This document shows, in pieces, positions 26,130 through 34,197 of a stretch of DNA of 64,000 bases. The DNA is from an uncultured Oscillospiraceae bacterium (GTDB lineage Bacteria > Bacillota > Clostridia > Oscillospirales > Oscillospiraceae). Below the pieces are notes generated by a model, which saw only the letters and a list, made by a program, of their open reading frames with translations, ran no database searches and was not told where the DNA came from. Position 1 is the stretch's first letter. Each line of letters begins with the position of its first letter. Made by a program: the position numbers and the translations under genes. Where the stretch lies: positions 51,321-115,320 of the forward strand of contig CAKTJC010000004.1 of NCBI GenBank assembly GCA_934567355.1, given 5' to 3'.

Positions 26130-28544
26130 TTATGCCATTGGATCGGTGCCGACAATGGGATCGACATTATACTTGGCAACGCGCTCGTCGTTGATCACGC
26201 CGCTCCAGTTCAGGCCGAAGGTAAAATCGTAGGTATTTCCGTCGGCATCCACATAGCATTCCATGTCACGGGGTACATCCTCGTACTGCGCTTCCACCGT
26301 CTCCATATCCAGCGGCTGCTGCATGGGCAGAAGAGCGGAAGGCTCATGGTTGCCGGCAATGATCTCATAGAGAATATCGTCCGCCGCAGAATGGGTACGG
26401 CCGCCGCCAAAGGACACCAGGATGGCATCCGCCAGAGGCTCGATCTCAGACCAAACCATGGAGCTGTTCAGGTTCATAACCAGCACCAGGTTGTCCACAC
26501 GTTCAGCGATCTCTTCCACAAAGTCCAAGTCACTTTCGTTCTTAACGGTTCCGGTTTTTCCGAAATAAGAACGGTTTTCCTTCACATAATCATACTCCGT
26601 ACCGTAGATGCCCTGATACTCTTCCACCGTGATCTGGCCACCGATGGACTCAAAGCGGACATACATATTGTCGGCAGTGTAGGGACGATACTGCAGGCTG
26701 CGGGGAATGTACTCGTAGTCGGCAGGCACCTGCATGTTTTCATCATAGCCAGTGGTGGGGGCGTCGCTGGTAGGACTGGAAACGCGGACCAGCGTCAGAT
26801 CTGCGGAGGCAATTTCCTCATCAGAGGCACGGATAATATCCGTGGGCAGGTAGGTGCCGCCCTCACCGGAAGGCGTGCCGGGCTTATCGGTGATTACGTT
26901 AAAGTATTCCTGCGCCACCTGAATATCCATGCAGGGACCGACGGAAGCGGGCGTGGTGCCGCGGCGGCTGGTGGAGGCAGGTGTATACTTATAGGGGATA
27001 TAGACCGTCAGCTTCTCTTCCCCGGCGGGCTTGATCAAATCGTTATTTTTCAGCATGACGATAGACTTCAGCAGCGCATCGCGGGCTTCGGCATTGTGTT
27101 CTTCGCTGTTGACCACGGTCTTCACCATTTCAACAGAGGTATAGGGCTGATCCACGACACCGACATTGAACAGGGTATCCAGGATATGGCGGGTACCGTC
27201 AAAGATGATCTGGTCGGCAGCTTCCTTGCCCAGGCGTTCTACGCCGTAATTGTAGGCTTCCACAGCCACAGCAATATCATCGGCATAGTTGCCGCCCATG
27301 TTGCCCCAGGCATCGATACCGGCTTCCAGCTCCAGCCACAAGCGCTGAGGGACGGTATACTCTTCGGCGCCGTAGCACTTGTCCACATGGGTATTGAAAT
27401 CGGTCAGGATAAAGCCGTCCCAGCCATTGGCTGCACGCCACAGGCCGTTGATCTTTGCGCTGTTGTAGCTGGTGGAAATGCGCTCGCCCAGAACGGACTC
27501 GCCATTTTCATCTACGCCAATGGAGAAGCTGGTCATAGCGGAGGAAACCATACCGGTCTTTCCGGGCAGATCCTGTGCGGCAAAGTAAGGCAGCGTGCTG
27601 GTATAGAACTGTCCGCCGGGGTAAACCGCATAAGCGCCGTCCAGCGTATGTGCTTCCCGTCCGCCTTCGCCTGCGCCCTCACTCATGATATGCTTAACCT
27701 GGATATTTACAGAATCCTTTCCCCATCCCAGATCGTTACCGTCTTCATCATAGGTGGACTGCCAGGCGTTGATCATGGCTCTGGTCATATCCATGGACAG
27801 CTGCGGATCCTCGCCAAAGGTCATATCATTGCGGGACCAGCGGGGCTCGGTTGCCAGGTCGACCTGCGGGCCAACCTTCATGGTCAGATTCATGGCATGC
27901 CACTCCTCGGACAGCGTGCGGCCATATTCATGGGCCAGCTCCGGATCAAAGGTGGCTGCCAGTGCCAGGTTTCCGGGCCAGTCCGTCACACCATTGCCGT
28001 TGAGCGGGTCAGCGATAAAGGTGGCCGGGATCGCAACGGTATCGGTGTTGCTTTCGATATGCTCCTGGATCAGATTATTCCAGCCAACCACCACTTCCGC
28101 AGGGCCGGAATTGAAGCGAATGTGGCGATAGCCAAGATCCAAGGCAGTCTTGGTGGTATCTGCCAACTCGTTTGCATCAGCGGAGCCGACACTAAAGGGA
28201 TTCATCTTCATGCCCATCTGGAATTCCAGAGACAAATTGCCGTTGGCGGCAAGATCCCGGGCACGTTCTTTGTAATCTACGCGCCAATCTTCAAATACAT
28301 CCAGCTCGCCGTCGCGGTCCAGATCCTTAAAGGCGTAGCCATCCACTTCCAGCAGCCTCATGCCGCTCTTCTTGGAGTAGCCCAGCGTGGCGCCGCCCTC
28401 GTTTTCAACCAACGTCCAGCCCTCCGGCTGATCGGTTTCGGTATACTTCTTGGTGCTTTCGGCCAGGGACGATTTGGGCATCAGCGTCACCATCATCACG
28501 CCTGCGATTATTGCGCTGAACAGCCGCTTGGTGTTCCTCTTCAT
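26130..28544 (-). CDS. Secreted GH3 glycoside hydrolase with EF-hand-like loop
   Basis: 804 residues in standard GH3 order. A Sec signal peptide (MKRNTKRLFSAIIAGVMMVT...SLAES) is followed by a WTLVENEGGATLGYS repeat-like block and a 12-residue EF-hand loop DLDRDGELDVFE, then the TIM-barrel domain (VKHIMSEGAGEGGREAH; nucleophile Asp in FILTDFN, about 420) and the GH3 C-terminal domain (SIVMLKNNDLI). ATG 28544 has GGAGG 8 nt upstream. Its promoter carries LytTR-type direct repeats. Paralogous to the genes at 34198 and 36767. Probable exo-acting beta-glycosidase; the exact sugar is not readable. Confidence 0.9.
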   Translation of the reverse strand: MKRNTKRLFSAIIAGVMMVTLMPKSSLAESTKKYTETDQPEGWTLVENEGGATLGYSKKSGMRLLEVDGYAFKDLDRDGELDVFEDWRVDYKERARDLAANGNLSLEFQMGMKMNPFSVGSADANELADTTKTALDLGYRHIRFNSGPAEVVVGWNNLIQEHIESNTDTVAIPATFIADPLNGNGVTDWPGNLALAATFDPELAHEYGRTLSEEWHAMNLTMKVGPQVDLATEPRWSRNDMTFGEDPQLSMDMTRAMINAWQSTYDEDGNDLGWGKDSVNIQVKHIMSEGAGEGGREAHTLDGAYAVYPGGQFYTSTLPYFAAQDLPGKTGMVSSAMTSFSIGVDENGESVLGERISTSYNSAKINGLWRAANGWDGFILTDFNTHVDKCYGAEEYTVPQRLWLELEAGIDAWGNMGGNYADDIAVAVEAYNYGVERLGKEAADQIIFDGTRHILDTLFNVGVVDQPYTSVEMVKTVVNSEEHNAEARDALLKSIVMLKNNDLIKPAGEEKLTVYIPYKYTPASTSRRGTTPASVGPCMDIQVAQEYFNVITDKPGTPSGEGGTYLPTDIIRASDEEIASADLTLVRVSSPTSDAPTTGYDENMQVPADYEYIPRSLQYRPYTADNMYVRFESIGGQITVEEYQGIYGTEYDYVKENRSYFGKTGTVKNESDLDFVEEIAERVDNLVLVMNLNSSMVWSEIEPLADAILVSFGGGRTHSAADDILYEIIAGNHEPSALLPMQQPLDMETVEAQYEDVPRDMECYVDADGNTYDFTFGLNWSGVINDERVAKYNVDPIVGTDPMA

Positions 28545-28672
28545 TAGTGATACCTCCATTATTTTTTTCAAAATCCGCAGATCAAACCCGAAGGGCTTTG
28601 AGCCCACCATCCGCCGCCAGGGTGCACCTCCTATAGCTGCGGTCTGGAATCCCCTCGAATTATCTGGGTTTA

Positions 28673-28745
28673 AGTATAACCGCAAAAAACGTCCGGGGGA
28701 ACCACTTTTGACCAATATGTCATTTTCTCCGACCAAACTGTCATT
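28673..28745 (-). promoter_or_regulatory. LytTR-type direct repeats and promoter of the secreted GH3 gene
   Basis: Minus strand: ACAGTTTGG and ACATATTGG in the contexts AATGACAGTTTGGTC and AATGACATATTGGTC, spaced exactly 21 bp (28710-28724 and 28731-28745 on the plus strand). The first fits the AgrA/LytTR consensus [TA][AC][CA]GTTN[AG][TG]. They end about 9 bp before a poor -35 (TTCCCC), 17 bp from TATACT at 28673-28678. This is the layout of AgrA-activated promoters. Confidence 0.65.
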
Positions 28746-28902
28746 ATGTATGTCAGATGTTGTTTTCCCCCCCTGCCGTATTGTTTGAATTTAACAAAGT
28801 CTTTGACTATTTCACGGTTTGAGATCTTATTATTTTCTGAATATATTGCACAATTTACAACGCACCAATTTGTGCATCATTACATCTCTTACGCGTAAAA
28901 AA

Positions 28903-28951
28903 CCTTGTATTCCGTCTAATCACGCAATACACGTGTTTTCAGAATACAAGG
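28903..28951 (-). terminator. Intrinsic terminator of the GH43/GtrA unit
   Basis: CCTTGTATTC / GAATACAAGG arms enclosing an inner CACG/CGTG pairing, followed on the minus strand by TTTTTT. About 65 bp past the GtrA-like stop. The rest of the gap 28545-29017 besides this and the GH3 promoter shows nothing clear. Confidence 0.75.
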
Positions 28952-29017
28952 CTATGTTTTTTACTTTTAACCCCATAATTACCTGGAGGGGAGTCAGATT
29001 GTCAACTCGCACTCAGA

Positions 29018-29599
29018 TCACAGGTCAATTGTTTCTTTTTCCTGCCTTCGTCCATCATGAAACACGATTTTATTTACAACGAAGAAAATACCCATGGAGA
29101 CGCCTCCATTCAGCACCGTTGTCCCAATATTATAGAGCCATGGCGCAACAAAATGGCCTGCAACGGCTGCCCAGATGCAGTTGACGGAATTGACGGCACA
29201 GGTGACGATGCAAAATGCAAGCAGATACCACATTCCCTGATACAGGAGATTCCCTTTGGAGCGGAACACCCAGCTGCGCTGGATGAAAAAATTAATAACC
29301 TCCCCCACAAACATGGCAATCATATAAGCCGTAAAATATGCAATTCCTCCCTGATCAGCCCCGTAGCCAATGATATACCACTTAAAATCAATTCCAAACA
29401 GCGTCAAATTGATTCCCGGGAAACCGAAGTCTCGCGTGCCAAGGAATGCAAAGGCGACAGGCAAAAAGGTCAGCAGCAGGTATTTGAAAACCGTGACGCC
29501 GTTACAGACCAGGACGTACAAACCGCCCTCCCGAATCCACTGTGCCGCACTGGGGTGACCAGCCGCGAACCTATTCCATATGCTCCTCATCTTTTCCAT
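29018..29599 (-). CDS. GtrA-like membrane protein
   Basis: 193 residues with four to five hydrophobic segments and the GtrA-type signature near the middle, VINFFIQRSWVFRSKGN. GtrA proteins are small membrane proteins, some acting in flipping of lipid-linked sugars. It lies 18 bp after the GH43 gene and uses AAAGGA as ribosome site, so the two are co-transcribed. Its role in a hydrolase locus is unclear; it could serve glycosylation of surface enzymes (speculative). Confidence 0.7.
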   Translation of the reverse strand: MEKMRSIWNRFAAGHPSAAQWIREGGLYVLVCNGVTVFKYLLLTFLPVAFAFLGTRDFGFPGINLTLFGIDFKWYIIGYGADQGGIAYFTAYMIAMFVGEVINFFIQRSWVFRSKGNLLYQGMWYLLAFCIVTCAVNSVNCIWAAVAGHFVAPWLYNIGTTVLNGGVSMGIFFVVNKIVFHDGRRQEKETIDL

Positions 29600-29617
29600 A
29601 TGTCGGTTCCTTTCGCA

Positions 29618-31045
29618 TCAAAATATTTTGAATTTATGGAAGTTTACACTTCCTGTTCCCCAGTAGCGGAAGTAAAGGGGTCTGATACCAAACTGCGGGG
29701 AGAAATCACCTGTGAACATCAATTCTTTCCCGTGTACAGCCACGGTCACATCCCCAACCAACTGAGAAAACGTTGGAGTATTGGAAATTTCAAAATGTCC
29801 CTGTCCGTTTCCGCTGACAGCAAGAGTGATTTTTGATTCCATCCGGAAATCGAAATACTTAAACCCCGCTACAGAGCCGTCACGCATATTCGCAATATAC
29901 TGGTCTCCCCGCTCCATCCGGTCGTGGCCTGACTGTGTAAAAAAAGGATGCTCTTTCTTCCGGAACTTCTTATCATATCTGGCAACACCTTTTTTACTCC
30001 ACAGATTGCAGGCAATGCGGGCTTCGTATTCACCCGTGCCGTTCAGGGGGCCGCCGTTGAGGCCGCAGCTGGTGACCTCCGCCTGCCTGAACACGCCGGG
30101 AGCGGGGTGCTCCAGCTTTTCCGCGCAGACCTGTCGGCTGTAGGAGTGCTGGTTGGTCTGGCGGTGGTAGAAGGTATACCAGTCGTCACCGATGTTCAGC
30201 ATTCCGCCGTGGGTGTTGCCCAGGTAGTTCAGGGCTTTGGTTTCGTCCTCGTTGCCGTTTAAGAACATATCGCCCTGGTCAACCAGGGTGCCGCCGAAGG
30301 TGAAGTCCCGGTCGGGGTAGTCGCTGACGGCGTAGCACAGCTCGTGGTTGTGCCGGGAGGAATACGAGAAGATGTACTTCTTGCCGTCCTTGCGGATGGA
30401 GCTGGCCTCGAAGAACTCGTGATTTGGGAAGCTCCCTTCCCCTTCCTTGGGGAACAGCAGCTTGGGTGGCTCCTTCATGGTCACCATATCGCTTTCCAGC
30501 TTCGCCACCACGCCGCCGTCATTTCTTAGCTTCTTGAAGCCGCTGGCAATGGCGGGCGTGGGGGTATAGAAGCCGGAATAGAGGTAAACGGAGCCGTCAT
30601 CATCCACCAGCACGCCGGGGTCAAAGGGGAACTGGTCGCCGTTTTTTCTGCCCCAGATGGTGCCGTCCTTATAGTGGACGTGCCCGTGGAAGCGGTAGGG
30701 TCCAGCAGGATTCTCGCTGACAGCCACGCCGATCATGCCCATGAAGTCGAAGGCGTAATACAAGTAGTATTTTCCGTCGGTGCCCTGCACCACGTCCGGG
30801 GCGAACAGCAGGCGGATGCCCAGTTTATTTTTGGGGTCCTGGTTCTTCTTGAAGATAACGCCCTCATAGCGCCAGTCTTTCAGGTTATCAACAGGGGCAG
30901 ACCAGCACACATAATCGCCCACACAGAAAATGGGGGCGTTAAAATGGTCATGAGAACCATATACATACACACGCTCTCCAAAAACACGGGGTTCCCCATC
31001 CGGGACATATTCCCAGGATGGGAGAAATGGATTAAAAACCTGCAA
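29618..31045 (-). CDS. GH43-family glycoside hydrolase (xylosidase/arabinofuranosidase type)
   Basis: 475 residues, no signal peptide, so likely cytoplasmic. Five-bladed propeller features: first acidic position in YVPDGEPRVFGERVYVYGSH, the second Asp in LLFAPDVVQ, and the general acid Glu in NHEFFEASSIRKDG. The C-terminal ~130 residues form an added beta domain. I take TTG 31045 as start because GGAGG lies 9 nt before it; the frame upstream has none. GH43 enzymes remove xylose or arabinose from plant polysaccharide fragments, consistent with a xylan/arabinan-directed locus. Confidence 0.85.
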   Translation of the reverse strand: MQVFNPFLPSWEYVPDGEPRVFGERVYVYGSHDHFNAPIFCVGDYVCWSAPVDNLKDWRYEGVIFKKNQDPKNKLGIRLLFAPDVVQGTDGKYYLYYAFDFMGMIGVAVSENPAGPYRFHGHVHYKDGTIWGRKNGDQFPFDPGVLVDDDGSVYLYSGFYTPTPAIASGFKKLRNDGGVVAKLESDMVTMKEPPKLLFPKEGEGSFPNHEFFEASSIRKDGKKYIFSYSSRHNHELCYAVSDYPDRDFTFGGTLVDQGDMFLNGNEDETKALNYLGNTHGGMLNIGDDWYTFYHRQTNQHSYSRQVCAEKLEHPAPGVFRQAEVTSCGLNGGPLNGTGEYEARIACNLWSKKGVARYDKKFRKKEHPFFTQSGHDRMERGDQYIANMRDGSVAGFKYFDFRMESKITLAVSGNGQGHFEISNTPTFSQLVGDVTVAVHGKELMFTGDFSPQFGIRPLYFRYWGTGSVNFHKFKIF

Positions 31046-31075
31046 CTTGCAATTCCTCCAAAATAGAAGCATTTC

Positions 31076-31118
31076 TTAAGGAAGCACTGATCTTATGAAA
31101 AAATCAGCGTTTCCTTAA
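31076..31118. repeat. Minimal inverted-repeat element related to the ~226-bp miniature elements
   Basis: TTAAGGAAGCACTGATC and, inverted, TTAAGGAAACGCTGATT face each other across a 9-10 bp centre. The arm matches the ends of the elements at 55366 and 58963 (GGGAAGCACTGATTAAAT). It may be an internally deleted copy. Confidence 0.55.
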
Positions 31119-31131
31119 AAAATACCCACTT

Positions 31132-31165
31132 ATTGCACAGGTGGGAAAATTCCCACCTGTGCAAT
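31132..31165 (-). terminator. Intrinsic terminator after the anchored GH3 gene
   Basis: 16-bp nearly uninterrupted arms (ATTGCACAGGTGGGAA / TTCCCACCTGTGCAAT), 8 bp past the stop at 31173, followed on the minus strand by GTGGGTATTTTTTAAG. Confidence 0.85.
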
Positions 31166-31172
31166 AGCTTTT

Positions 31173-34094
31173 TCACTGCACGTACTTTTTCTTTTTAATT
31201 CTCAAGACAAATGCGAGTTCCAACACTGCAATAATGACAGCAAAGATCCCGTCAGCAATATGCAGAATTACCTGCCACAGTGCGGCGCCGGTAGCCAGCC
31301 CTGCATACAGGCTGGAATTGGCCAAAGAGTACAGAATATTCTTGCAAGCCAGACGCATACTGCTGACAGCTGTCGGACTGGAGGTATCCGCCAAGGCTGC
31401 CGTAGAAATATTTGTCAGCATTCGGTCGCCGCCGTTGCGGATCGCCAAATCAGAATTCATATAACCATAGCCGCCATACCAGTCGGTAACAACCACGCCC
31501 TGGAAGCCCCATTCATCCCGGAGCACCGTATTCAGTAGCGCACTGCATGCGCCTGCCCACTGGTTGCCGATATAATTATAAGAGCTCATAACAGAATGGG
31601 TATTTCCTTCTTTGACCGCGATTTCAAAAGCCTTCAGATACCCTTCCCGGATTGCCTGCTCGTTGCTCCAGACCAAAAGCATTCCGGTACGCTGGGATTC
31701 CTGGTCGTTCAATGCAAAATGCTTCATATAGCACTGGATCCCATATTCCCTTGCGCCGGCAATCTCCTGCGCTGCCATCTTTCCGGAAAGCACTGCGTCC
31801 TCGGAGTAGTACTCAAAGTTTCGGCCGGAGAATGCGGAACGGTGGATATTCATTGCCGGGCCATACCAGCCGGAAATGCCCATTTCCATGCCTTGTTTTC
31901 CAATTTCCTCGCCCTTCTCACGTGCCAATTCCTTATTCCAGGTCGAGGCCAGCATTACGGAAGCAGGGAAACTGGTTCCATCCAAATCCGTAAAGTTTGA
32001 ATGCAGCCCGGAGGGACCATCCGTTTCAATCGTTGCATCCAAGCCAATCGAAGATACTGCAACGGTTGAATAGCCACCCATTGTAATCAGCTGTGCCATG
32101 TCTGACACGCTCATCTGGTTGAGCAGCTTGTCCCATTTTTCGTCATCATAAGGCTCTCCCGCCAAGTCGGCCAGCGTCATTGACCCCTTCGTGCCGGTAA
32201 CAGGCATCACGGCATCTGGCTTTTCATCATCGGCAGCGTCGTAGTTAGCCAGCGACCAGAAGTCCGCTTTTACTTCGTCCGGCATGGAATAGCTGGTGGG
32301 TGCAGCCGCAGCCGCCTCAAAGTTTGCGAAATGGTCTTTGCGGGACAGATATGTAACATCCCCCTTTGCAAAATCAAAGGCAGTAACCGCTGCTGTCTTA
32401 TCCGTGGAGCGGGGATTTTCTGCATCATAAACGATGTCGGCATCCTGATGGATCGTCTGGCTGTCGATGACGGTGTGGGAATCGGAGCGCAGACTGATCT
32501 CATAATCTCCCTGCTCCAAAACATAGCAGCCCTTCCCATTTTCATCGAAGGACGCCATGTCCTCCATCTGGAATGTCAGGGTGAGTTCCTGAGATGCGCC
32601 GGGCTCCAGCAAATGGGTCTTCCCAAAATCGATCAGGTTAACCGCTGCCTTTTCGATACCGCCGTTATAGTAAGGAGGCGTATAATAAACTTCAACCACG
32701 TCCTTACCGGCAACGGCGCCGGTATTGGTCACTTCAACCTTGACTGTCACGGTGCCCTTGGACTCTTCCACCGATTTCAGTTTCTGCTGGAAGGTGGTGT
32801 AGCTCAAACCGTAGCCGAAGGGATACTGCACTGTGGCTTCATAGTCAATCAGGCCTTCCTCTGCCGCAGTTTCATAGAATTTGTAGCCGATATAAATTCC
32901 TTCGTTATAGTTAACGAAATAAGCGGAGTAATTCGTGGATGCATCTGCATTGACAAGCTCACTTACATTGTCATATTCAAAGGCTCCAATGTTATTGATA
33001 ACCGGGATGGACTTCAAATCATAGACGTAGGTATCCACCGTGCGGCCGGAAGGATTGACCGTACCGTTAAGCACCTCGCCCAGGGCGCTGAAGCCGTTCT
33101 GACCGGCACCGGCGCACCAGACGACCGCCTTAATATTCTCATAGGCATCCACCCATCCAAGCTCCATGGTGTTGGCGGAGTTAACGATGACGACGACATT
33201 CTTGAATTCCTCGTTCACCCGTTCCACCAGGTCAGTTTCCCGCTTGGTCAACTCCAAATAGGTTTTCTCCGGATCAATATCATCCTTCTGGTTGGTGTAG
33301 CGCACGCCATGTCCTGTGACGGCAGCCTCGGCAATGGTGTTCTCATCTGTGATGCTCATGGGCAAGTCCGCATTTTCGCCGCCGGAGCGGGAAATCACCA
33401 AAATTGCCGTATCGGAGAATTCCTTTGCATTTTCAAAGATTTTTTTCTTGTTGTAATCCTTGATTTTTGCTTCGGGGTTTGTCCAGTTCTGGATGTACAT
33501 GCCAATTTCAGGGCGTTCATCCTCTTCCTTTTCATAGAAGGAGGCAATGTCCTGATTCACTTCATATCCGGCGTCCTCCAGCCCCTGAAGCAGCGATACC
33601 ATGCTGCTGGTATCAGAGAACTCTCCGGAACCGGTTCCGCCGTAAATCGGGTTGGTGGATGCCCAGCCGAATACATTGACCTTTTTCACATCCGCGGAAA
33701 AAGGCAGGGTTCCATCCTCATTTTTCAGCAGGACAATGCCTTCCCTCGCAATTTCCTTTGCCGTCTCATAGGATTCCTCCTGGGTCTCTTCCGTCATACC
33801 CTCGCCCTTTGCTCCCATGGACAGGTTCAGCAAAGAAAACATGGGGCCATAGCACAGAAGGTTGACCGACACGATGACCGCAAGGAGGAAAGAAACGACA
33901 CTCTGGAATCGCAGGGCGTCCTTCACAATTTTCTTTTTGCAGAAATTCGACAAAATGAGCAGCACAATCAGCACACCCAATGCACAGCCAATGCCAATCA
34001 AGTAAGGCTTGCAGGTATTGAGCACCGTCATGATGTCTTCAACGGACGCCGATACGCCTCTTCCTTCCACGAAGCTTTTCAAAAACGCTTCCAT
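31173..34094 (-). CDS. Membrane-anchored GH3 glycoside hydrolase with swapped domain order (second copy)
   Basis: 973 residues. Two N-terminal membrane segments (about 30-50 and 65-85), then the GH3 C-terminal-type domain (REGIVLLKNEDGTLPFS, about 112), a fibronectin-III-like block (VTVKVEVTNTGAVAGKDVVE) and last the TIM barrel (WDKLLNQMSVSDMAQLITMG; nucleophile Asp in VVVTDWYGG, about 873). A hydrophobic helix near the C-terminus ends RIKKKKYVQ. Same layout as the gene at 22917, but it has the usual TDW motif and no coupled small membrane gene. Ribosome site AAGGAG. Only ~30 bp separate its start from a hairpin, so it may be read through from the GH3 gene upstream. Confidence 0.88.
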   Translation of the reverse strand: MEAFLKSFVEGRGVSASVEDIMTVLNTCKPYLIGIGCALGVLIVLLILSNFCKKKIVKDALRFQSVVSFLLAVIVSVNLLCYGPMFSLLNLSMGAKGEGMTEETQEESYETAKEIAREGIVLLKNEDGTLPFSADVKKVNVFGWASTNPIYGGTGSGEFSDTSSMVSLLQGLEDAGYEVNQDIASFYEKEEDERPEIGMYIQNWTNPEAKIKDYNKKKIFENAKEFSDTAILVISRSGGENADLPMSITDENTIAEAAVTGHGVRYTNQKDDIDPEKTYLELTKRETDLVERVNEEFKNVVVIVNSANTMELGWVDAYENIKAVVWCAGAGQNGFSALGEVLNGTVNPSGRTVDTYVYDLKSIPVINNIGAFEYDNVSELVNADASTNYSAYFVNYNEGIYIGYKFYETAAEEGLIDYEATVQYPFGYGLSYTTFQQKLKSVEESKGTVTVKVEVTNTGAVAGKDVVEVYYTPPYYNGGIEKAAVNLIDFGKTHLLEPGASQELTLTFQMEDMASFDENGKGCYVLEQGDYEISLRSDSHTVIDSQTIHQDADIVYDAENPRSTDKTAAVTAFDFAKGDVTYLSRKDHFANFEAAAAAPTSYSMPDEVKADFWSLANYDAADDEKPDAVMPVTGTKGSMTLADLAGEPYDDEKWDKLLNQMSVSDMAQLITMGGYSTVAVSSIGLDATIETDGPSGLHSNFTDLDGTSFPASVMLASTWNKELAREKGEEIGKQGMEMGISGWYGPAMNIHRSAFSGRNFEYYSEDAVLSGKMAAQEIAGAREYGIQCYMKHFALNDQESQRTGMLLVWSNEQAIREGYLKAFEIAVKEGNTHSVMSSYNYIGNQWAGACSALLNTVLRDEWGFQGVVVTDWYGGYGYMNSDLAIRNGGDRMLTNISTAALADTSSPTAVSSMRLACKNILYSLANSSLYAGLATGAALWQVILHIADGIFAVIIAVLELAFVLRIKKKKYVQ

Positions 34095-34124
34095 GTTCCA
34101 CGCTCCTTCTCGGAAATATTAGAT

Positions 34125-34180
34125 GGGGCAGTGCGGAACAAGTCCAGCAAATTTGAAAGCTTCTCATTTCACACTGCCCC
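34125..34180 (-). terminator. Hairpin after secreted GH3 gene
   Basis: GGGGCAGTG / CACTGCCCC arms with a long (38-nt) loop, 18 bp past the stop at 34198. Leaky termination into the next GH3 gene is possible. Confidence 0.5.
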
Positions 34181-34197
34181 GCAGGAAATTATTTCAG

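Noticed and set aside
26346..28547. 733-codon open frame on the plus strand opposite the secreted GH3 gene
   Set aside because: It is an antisense shadow caused by codon bias of the GH3 gene: no ribosome site, no recognisable domain, and the GH3 reading has a signal peptide and complete catalytic motifs.
31173..34094. Disrupted or fused gene explanation for the swapped GH3 domain order
   Set aside because: The same order recurs at 22917 with conserved linkers, so it is a genuine permuted architecture and not an assembly or frameshift artefact.
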